Below the pieces are notes generated by a model. That model searched no databases. It saw nothing but the letters and a program-made list of their open reading frames with translations, and was not told where the DNA came from. This document shows, one piece after another, positions 20,075 to 25,240 of a DNA stretch of 25,240 nt. The stretch covers positions 1-25,240 of the forward strand of contig CADWAF010004691.1 of assembly GCA_902984215.1 (NCBI GenBank), written 5' to 3'. The position numbers were made by a program, and so were the translations under genes. Each line of letters starts with the position of its first letter. Within the stretch, counting starts at the first letter, position 1. The DNA is from Willaertia magna. Its lineage: Eukaryota; Heterolobosea; Eutetramitea; Acrasida; Naegleriidae.

Positions 20075-22136
20075 CAAAACGAAATCCAGTTATCTTGCGG
20101 TTACTTTTATCTTATTGTGTTTATGTTTTGGATTTTCATCTACAGTGCTAGGAGGTTTAGAAGAAGTGTCAGTTAATAATGTTGGCAGGTACAATAATAT
20201 TACAATGCTGATGGCAACTAATCCATTATTTATGATTTCGTTCAAAGAAAAACAAATTACCAAAATCAATCATTTAGAAAATAAGAAGGTTTTTGCACTT
20301 AGGTCTATTTATGATTACTTTAAATCTAAACTGGCATTTGAAAGAATAATTGTTGACGCTGTTTACGTTGCTGAATACTTTTATTGTGATTGTGTGGAAA
20401 ATCAAATTAATAATTTTGATGCTTTCATTTTCCAATGGTCAGGAATACCTGATTTTATACGGAGTTGTTTAAAAGACGATAATTCATTATACGACTGGAA
20501 TGAATTTAATATTGTTAATCTAAATATGTCAACCAATTACATTATTTGGAATAATAATATGAATAATTTACCAAATAGTAACCAATTTAATTTAGAAATA
20601 ATTAAATATTTTCAGAGTTTAACTGGAAACAATTTAACAATGAATGCCAATTTATCTCTGGAACGCCCAGAAGTTTACAATCAACTAATGTCTTTTTCCA
20701 AAGCACAATTTGGAATAATTAATGATAATCATTATCAATTTTTACAATATTTTATTTCATCTTCTCCAATTAATATTTATAAAAACGTCAACTTTACTTT
20801 TCAAAGCTTACAGAATTATTTCAGATTAGGAAATAATTTTATTAACACATCTTCTTACCTATGTTTAGATTCTTATTCTTATAACATTTATATTTGTAGT
20901 AAAAGAAGAGAACTTAATAATTTAATATATCTTAATGATGTTCCAATTTTTATTGTAATTTTTACAGGAATTATTTATTTTATTTTATTAATCCCAATAA
21001 GTAAAAAAATTTCAATTAAAAGAAGATTAATACTGCCCTATTTAAGTCCATTAAGTATAATTATTGCAAATCTTTTACTCACTGCCTGTTTATCTGGGAG
21101 ATGTAAAACAGTTCTTCAAATAATCCAATTAGGTTTAGTTGCTGTAATAATTGCCACATATGGTATTACTTTACTAAGAGTTGTTTATTTAAGAAATATG
21201 TATCAATTAGTAAGAAAGTCTTCAGAAAATTATATTAAAATACATAAATTTTGTGCTAACCCCTTGACTGGTATAATTGCAACCTTATTTATTTCCTTTC
21301 TTTATGGGATGGTATGGGTTATCCTTGCTATTATTTTAAAGAAAACCCTATCAAATACAGCATCAGATTTAGGATATGGTATATTATATTGTCTATGCCT
21401 CATTACTGGAGTTGTTTGTGGTGTTGTCAGTTTAATTATAGACATATTATTAAATCTATCAAAAATAAGAAAAAAGGGTTTTAGATATTTCTTATTCTTT
21501 GACGATCCTTTTTATCAAAGATTAGATTTAATTGCTTTAAGTTTGATGGTAATTATAGTTATTTTAGTAATTATATTCATGGCAACAGGATTTTCAGGAG
21601 CTGTTTCTATTACAAGATCCATTGGTTTTTTATTTGCTTTTCTAATTAGTGGAGGCACAGCAATGTTTTTTGAATACTGGTCCTTTTTTTATAATAAGAA
21701 TTCCACAACAACAGAACAAGAAATTTCTGGATTGGAAATGAATTTGAAGAATGAATCTTTTCTAAAATTATTAAGAGATTATGCAGAAAAAGAATTTTCA
21801 CTAGAGAATGTATTATTATTTGAAGATTTAATATTACTTCAATCTAAATACAATTCAGATAAGGTACCCTTAGAGGAAGTTCAAAGAATTTATGATGATT
21901 ACATTAGAAATTTATCAAAATATGAAGTTAATTTTCCCTCTAAAGTTAGAAATGAATACACTCAGTTGTTACATAATGGAAACACTAGATATTCATTTAC
22001 TTCTCTAAAAGATTTACTTTACAATGATTTATTGTTGAACATTAATGATACAAGTCTGAGATTAGAACAAACTCATGAATATAAAAAGTGGGAAGAATTA
22101 ATGAAAATACAAATGAAAAGTTTTATTGTAAAATAA
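20064..22136 (+). CDS. seven-transmembrane receptor with TAXI-like ectodomain and C-terminal RGS domain
   Basis: A 690-aa intronless protein. Signal peptide at about 1-30. The ectodomain (31-290) has at least six N-glycosylation sequons. It resembles the TAXI group of TRAP solute-binding proteins: NPLFMISFKEKQITKINHLE before KKVFALRS, and later NNFDAFIFQWSGIPDFIRSC, like the 'DG-IDAFFF-GG-P' segment of that family. Seven hydrophobic helices follow between about 293 and 550. The tail (562-680) is an RGS domain: FLKLLRDYAEKEFSLENVLL, the block with IYDDYIRNLSKYEVNFPSK, and a closing LRLEQTHEYKKWEEL. RGS domains speed GTP hydrolysis by G-alpha, so the protein probably senses a small ligand outside and switches off a G protein inside. 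It is laid out like plant AtRGS1 with a sensor added. The TAXI match is by eye. Confidence 0.85.
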   Translation: MFYNKTKSSYLAVTFILLCLCFGFSSTVLGGLEEVSVNNVGRYNNITMLMATNPLFMISFKEKQITKINHLENKKVFALRSIYDYFKSKLAFERIIVDAVYVAEYFYCDCVENQINNFDAFIFQWSGIPDFIRSCLKDDNSLYDWNEFNIVNLNMSTNYIIWNNNMNNLPNSNQFNLEIIKYFQSLTGNNLTMNANLSLERPEVYNQLMSFSKAQFGIINDNHYQFLQYFISSSPINIYKNVNFTFQSLQNYFRLGNNFINTSSYLCLDSYSYNIYICSKRRELNNLIYLNDVPIFIVIFTGIIYFILLIPISKKISIKRRLILPYLSPLSIIIANLLLTACLSGRCKTVLQIIQLGLVAVIIATYGITLLRVVYLRNMYQLVRKSSENYIKIHKFCANPLTGIIATLFISFLYGMVWVILAIILKKTLSNTASDLGYGILYCLCLITGVVCGVVSLIIDILLNLSKIRKKGFRYFLFFDDPFYQRLDLIALSLMVIIVILVIIFMATGFSGAVSITRSIGFLFAFLISGGTAMFFEYWSFFYNKNSTTTEQEISGLEMNLKNESFLKLLRDYAEKEFSLENVLLFEDLILLQSKYNSDKVPLEEVQRIYDDYIRNLSKYEVNFPSKVRNEYTQLLHNGNTRYSFTSLKDLLYNDLLLNINDTSLRLEQTHEYKKWEELMKIQMKSFIVK

Positions 22137-22161
22137 AATAATATTATTATTTTTTAAAACA

Positions 22162-23624
22162 ATGAAATTTTGTAATCACCAAGCAAAAATTAGATTTAAT
22201 TCCAAAATAAAAATGAGTACAAAACTGCCGAATGTCAGATCATCTGCACAGAAAAATAAACCACACCACTCTGATATTTCACTGTTGCTAACTTTTGAAT
22301 TAAGTAAATTTAAAAATCATTTTTTCGTTAATACTAGTCCATTCGAATATGAATTACCAAGCTTTGAAGATATTAATGATTTAAAATCAATATATTCAGA
22401 TACCAATAGTTTGAATTATATCACAAATAATGGTAAAGGATACAAGGTGACGTCTACTGGTTCTGCTTTTTTATTGGAAGACGTTATATTTTTGGGAAAC
22501 AGTATTTTACAAAAAGATAGAGTTTCTTTTGATTTTCGTTTTTTAGATTTACCTCAAATTGATTCAAACGACACATTTTATAAAATAATTTCAAAAATCA
22601 AACAAAAATTTTGTTTTTTATTAACTTGTAAGTGTTTTCAATACTATAATTGTTAAATTATTAAAATATCACTTTAAAAACATTAGCAAACGGAAATATT
22701 TTTATTTATGGAACAAATACTGAATTTGTTTTTGGAATTCCAGTTAATGATTTAAAATTTGATAAATTTACACTACATCCAAATTTGAAACACGTCACAA
22801 GTAAAATTATTGACATTAAATGTGGTCAATCATTTAGTATATTAAGATGTGAAAATGGTGATTGTTATGGTGCAGGATATGATTTTTACAATAATATAGG
22901 TGTGTCAAATCTCAAAAAAACAAATTTAAATAAGAACGTAAGTGAATATACTTTAATTGAGAAATTAAAAAGAAGAGTAAAACAACATGACTGTGGATTT
23001 TTTCACACTGTTTATTTAACTTGTAAGTTGTTTATATTTTGGCACTCTCAGTTTATTTTGTGACGTATTACTGTGAATTGCATTTATTGTAACGCGCACA
23101 GTTGATGGAGAAGTATATGGTTGTGGAGTGCAAGAAAGGTACGTAAAACAAATTTTGTATTTTTGTTTAATTTTAGTAAATTAAGTGGTAAATTTGGCAG
23201 AAAATATAAAGATGAAATTAATAATTATAATTTTTGTATACCTTTAACTAAAATAACACTACATAACAATTCTATCAATCATTTTAAAAGTGTAATTGCT
23301 GGAAATTATTGTTCAATTTTTATTTCTGACAAGAATACAATTATTATTTGTGGCGCCACAAATCTATCTTATCCTGAACAATGTTGTAAATTAATTGATG
23401 AAAATGCAGTCGAGTTAGAAATAGGATTAGATAAACACATTAAATATTTTGGAATGAAAAGAAATGAAATAATAGAATTTGGAACCCTATTACATTTTGT
23501 AAAAGGTATAGTAATTTGTAGACAAACAGAATTTACAACTAATGGCTGTGATTATTTTGTTAAAAATTTAAGGAATTCAACCTCAAATGGTTGTTTAAAA
23601 GATGTTATTTTTTATTTTAAATAA
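22162..23624 (+). CDS. RCC1-like repeat protein (4 exons)
   Basis: Exons: 22162-22627, 22687-23022, 23102-23138 and 23177-23624, with introns of 59, 79 and 38 nt (phases 1, 1, 2). The product is 428 aa. Propeller-like RCC1 blades are visible at the joins: NGNIFIYGTNTEFVFG, NGDCYGAGYDFYNNIG and DGEVYGCGVQESKLSGKFG, each preceded by a segment like IIDIKCGQSFSILRCE, the 'CG-xH/F-xxxLT' pattern of RCC1 blades. The third exon is only 37 nt. The blades are divergent and I see no other domain, so the partner cannot be named; RCC1-like proteins include GEFs and ligase adaptors. Start: ATG 22162 is only 25 bp after the receptor stop; ATG 22213 (MSTKLPNVR) is an in-frame alternative giving 411 aa. Confidence 0.7.
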
Positions 23625-23663
23625 TAAATGTTATAAACTGTTTACAATGGGATGGTAATAATT

Positions 23664-25218
23664 TTAAAGTCCAAGAATTTTGTTCTTCTTAGTTTGAAAT
23701 TCTTCATCTGTTAAAATACCTGCATCTTTTAATTCTTTTAATTTCTTTAATTGTTCTATAAAATCATCTTTCTTTTCTTCTTTTTGTTGATTAGTTGTTT
23801 TATTTTCTTCTTCTTTTTGCTCTTCAGGTTGACTATCCTTTAAAATTTCTTCTCTTTCTTTATTTTCACTTTCTTTTATTCTTTCTTCAACTACTTCTTC
23901 ATCTACTTGTTTAATTCTAGGGAAATGTCTAATATAAACATTTTCACCTTCTTCATCATACATTTGTTTCGTTAAATAACATTCTTCAAAAGAAGATAAT
24001 TGAGCTAACATTGATAAACCTCTATATGCATCATTAACATCATTACTTTGTTTAATATTCCAATCAACAACATTATTATCAAATGATTTATCTAACTCTA
24101 AGAATAATCTTTTATCTAAATTCTTAACAGTTCCTACACCTCCAGATAATACAATATTTTCAAGAATTGACTTTTCCTTTACATTTAATTGTTTTATCAT
24201 TTCCGTTAAAGATAACATGTTATCTTCTTTATTTGAAGTAACATCTAATGTAATTCTTTTAGGATCAAATAAACTTTCATATGCTTCATATCTTTCTTTA
24301 TCTAAATGAATAAATTTACCATCTGGTAATTGATAGTCAATTGGTTCAATTACTTCTTCTACATCATTCTCTAATCTAATAAAAGAACAATTATCTTTAG
24401 CTTTCATTACTTTAATTCTATCACTTCTAGTGTCAACATATTAATCTTTATTATTTATATAACTAACAAATATATCAGTTAAATAATTTCCATTAAGTTC
24501 ATGATTTTCAACAAATGATTTAATTTTACCATCTAAATATGAAATACAATAATTAGTTCCATAACCAATATTTATTACAATACCACTTTGTAAACCTTTT
24601 GAAGCTAATTGACATTTAGTTTGTTCTTGGAATGAAAACTTATTAATTTTTAAATCTTCAAATATTGTGTGCATAAATTTATTTAATGAATTTACTTGTC
24701 CATTAAGTGCTTCAAATCCTGAAAGAAGAAATGGTTGATTTTCTAAAGATGAAAATTGTGATTTCATTTCTTTAGTTGACAACATTTCTCTAACTAAATT
24801 TGGAAATTCTTCTAAATTAGATAACCATGCACCAGGTGTTTTAAATATTGGATAAGAAATAAAAGAAGAAGATTCATAAGTTTTAATTCCAAAATATCTT
24901 TTGTTTTCATCAATACCTTTTGCAAATCCTCTTGAAATATCTATAAATTATTAATATAAATTATTTAATAACAATTAACATACCATATTTATAGATCCAT
25001 GAATGTTGATCTTTTAATATTGGTTCATGATTATTTTCTTGTAAAGTACCTGCACGTAAAGCAAATGTACCAATATCGAATAATAATGCTTTATTATTGG
25101 AGGAAGTTGAAACGGTATTGTTATTTGTTGTAGTTTCATCTTCTTGATGGAATTGTTTAGTAGCTTGTGACAACTTTTGTTGCTTAACAAATCCTGACAA
25201 GGCAAAAGGCTTCTTCAT
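23664..25218 (-). CDS. divergent actin-related protein with C-terminal SHOCT motif, interrupted by an in-frame stop
   Basis: Exon 1 is 25218-24984, the intron 24983-24941 (43 nt, GTATGT...ATAG, phase 1) and exon 2 24940-23664: 504 codons including a TAA at codon 245. Actin-fold landmarks are present: LLFDIGTFALRAGT (phosphate 1 loop), QPFLLSGFEALNG, IVINIGYGTNYCISYLDGK (phosphate 2), ELNGNYLTDIF, DYQLPDGKFIHLDKERYEA with LF, and ENIVLSGGVGTVKNLDKRL (adenosine loop). The phosphate loops are degenerate, so ATP binding is uncertain. After the actin part comes a Glu/Lys-rich linker and then FIEQLKKLKELKDAGILTDEEFQTKKNKIL, given here in two parts: residues up to LKELKDAG, then ILTDEEFQTKKNKIL, a SHOCT motif. 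I cannot place it in a numbered Arp class. Confidence 0.7.
24441..24443 (-). other. in-frame TAA in the actin-related gene
   Basis: The reading frame is open on both sides and stays in the same phase. The sequence after the stop (YVDTRSDRIKVMKAK) aligns with the actin segment around TTTAEREIVRDIKEK, so the stop lies inside the conserved fold. A substitution, not an indel, is implied. Confidence 0.8.
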
Positions 25219-25240
25219 TTTTTTTTTATTGTTTCTATTT

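Noticed and set aside
24432..24476. A possible 41-nt GTTAGT...ACTAG intron that would remove the TAA in the actin-related gene
   Set aside because: The size is typical, but the donor is phase 0 and the acceptor leaves one base, so the spliced frame runs at once into TGA.
1..25240. tRNA or rRNA genes, CRISPR arrays, transposons
   Set aside because: I looked through the intergenic spaces and saw no cloverleaf-like boxes, spaced direct repeats, terminal inverted repeats or transposase motifs. Introns and flagellar genes also make CRISPR irrelevant here.

Overview
The window is nuclear DNA of a compact, AT-rich, intron-bearing protist. Twelve protein genes fill almost all of it, with 25 to about 280 bp between them. 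Introns are 35 to 79 nt, start mostly with GTAAGT and end in AG. I placed each intron by reading the frames across it, not from transcript data. The gene set (mTORC1 Raptor, type II H+-pyrophosphatase, KIF-binding protein, a SHIPPO-repeat flagellar protein, a 7TM-RGS receptor, a WD40-HECT ligase) fits a free-living amoeboflagellate. A heterolobosean such as Naegleria is the best guess, from general knowledge and not from a marker gene.

Left part (1-9600): Raptor on the minus strand (2 exons), a prenylated ubiquitin-fold protein (UBL3/MUB type) on minus, a small secreted protein with repeated cationic amphipathic helices and a four-cysteine C-terminus on plus, and a large disordered/coiled-coil protein on minus (2 exons).

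Middle (9600-16600), all minus: an N-myristoylation-signal WD40-HECT ubiquitin ligase, a SURF6/Rrp14-like ribosome-biogenesis protein, and a 7-exon K+-independent-type H+-pyrophosphatase. The pyrophosphatase has a signal peptide, an extra N-terminal lumenal domain and a 9-nt microexon.

Right part (16600-25240): a SHIPPO-repeat (ODF3/CIMAP-like) protein on plus, divergent from the pyrophosphatase; KIF-binding protein on minus; a receptor on plus with a TAXI-like ectodomain, seven membrane segments and an RGS domain; an RCC1-like protein on plus 25 bp behind it; and a divergent actin-related protein ending in a SHOCT motif on minus, whose reading frame is interrupted by one in-frame TAA.

The genes do not form one pathway. 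Loose themes are ubiquitin signalling at membranes (UBL3-like, myristoylated HECT), microtubule/flagellum biology (SHIPPO, KIFBP, perhaps the coiled-coil protein) and nutrient or G-protein signalling (Raptor, 7TM-RGS). The most novel candidate is the secreted repeat protein at 4945-5508, which looks like an antimicrobial-peptide precursor of a layout I do not know.
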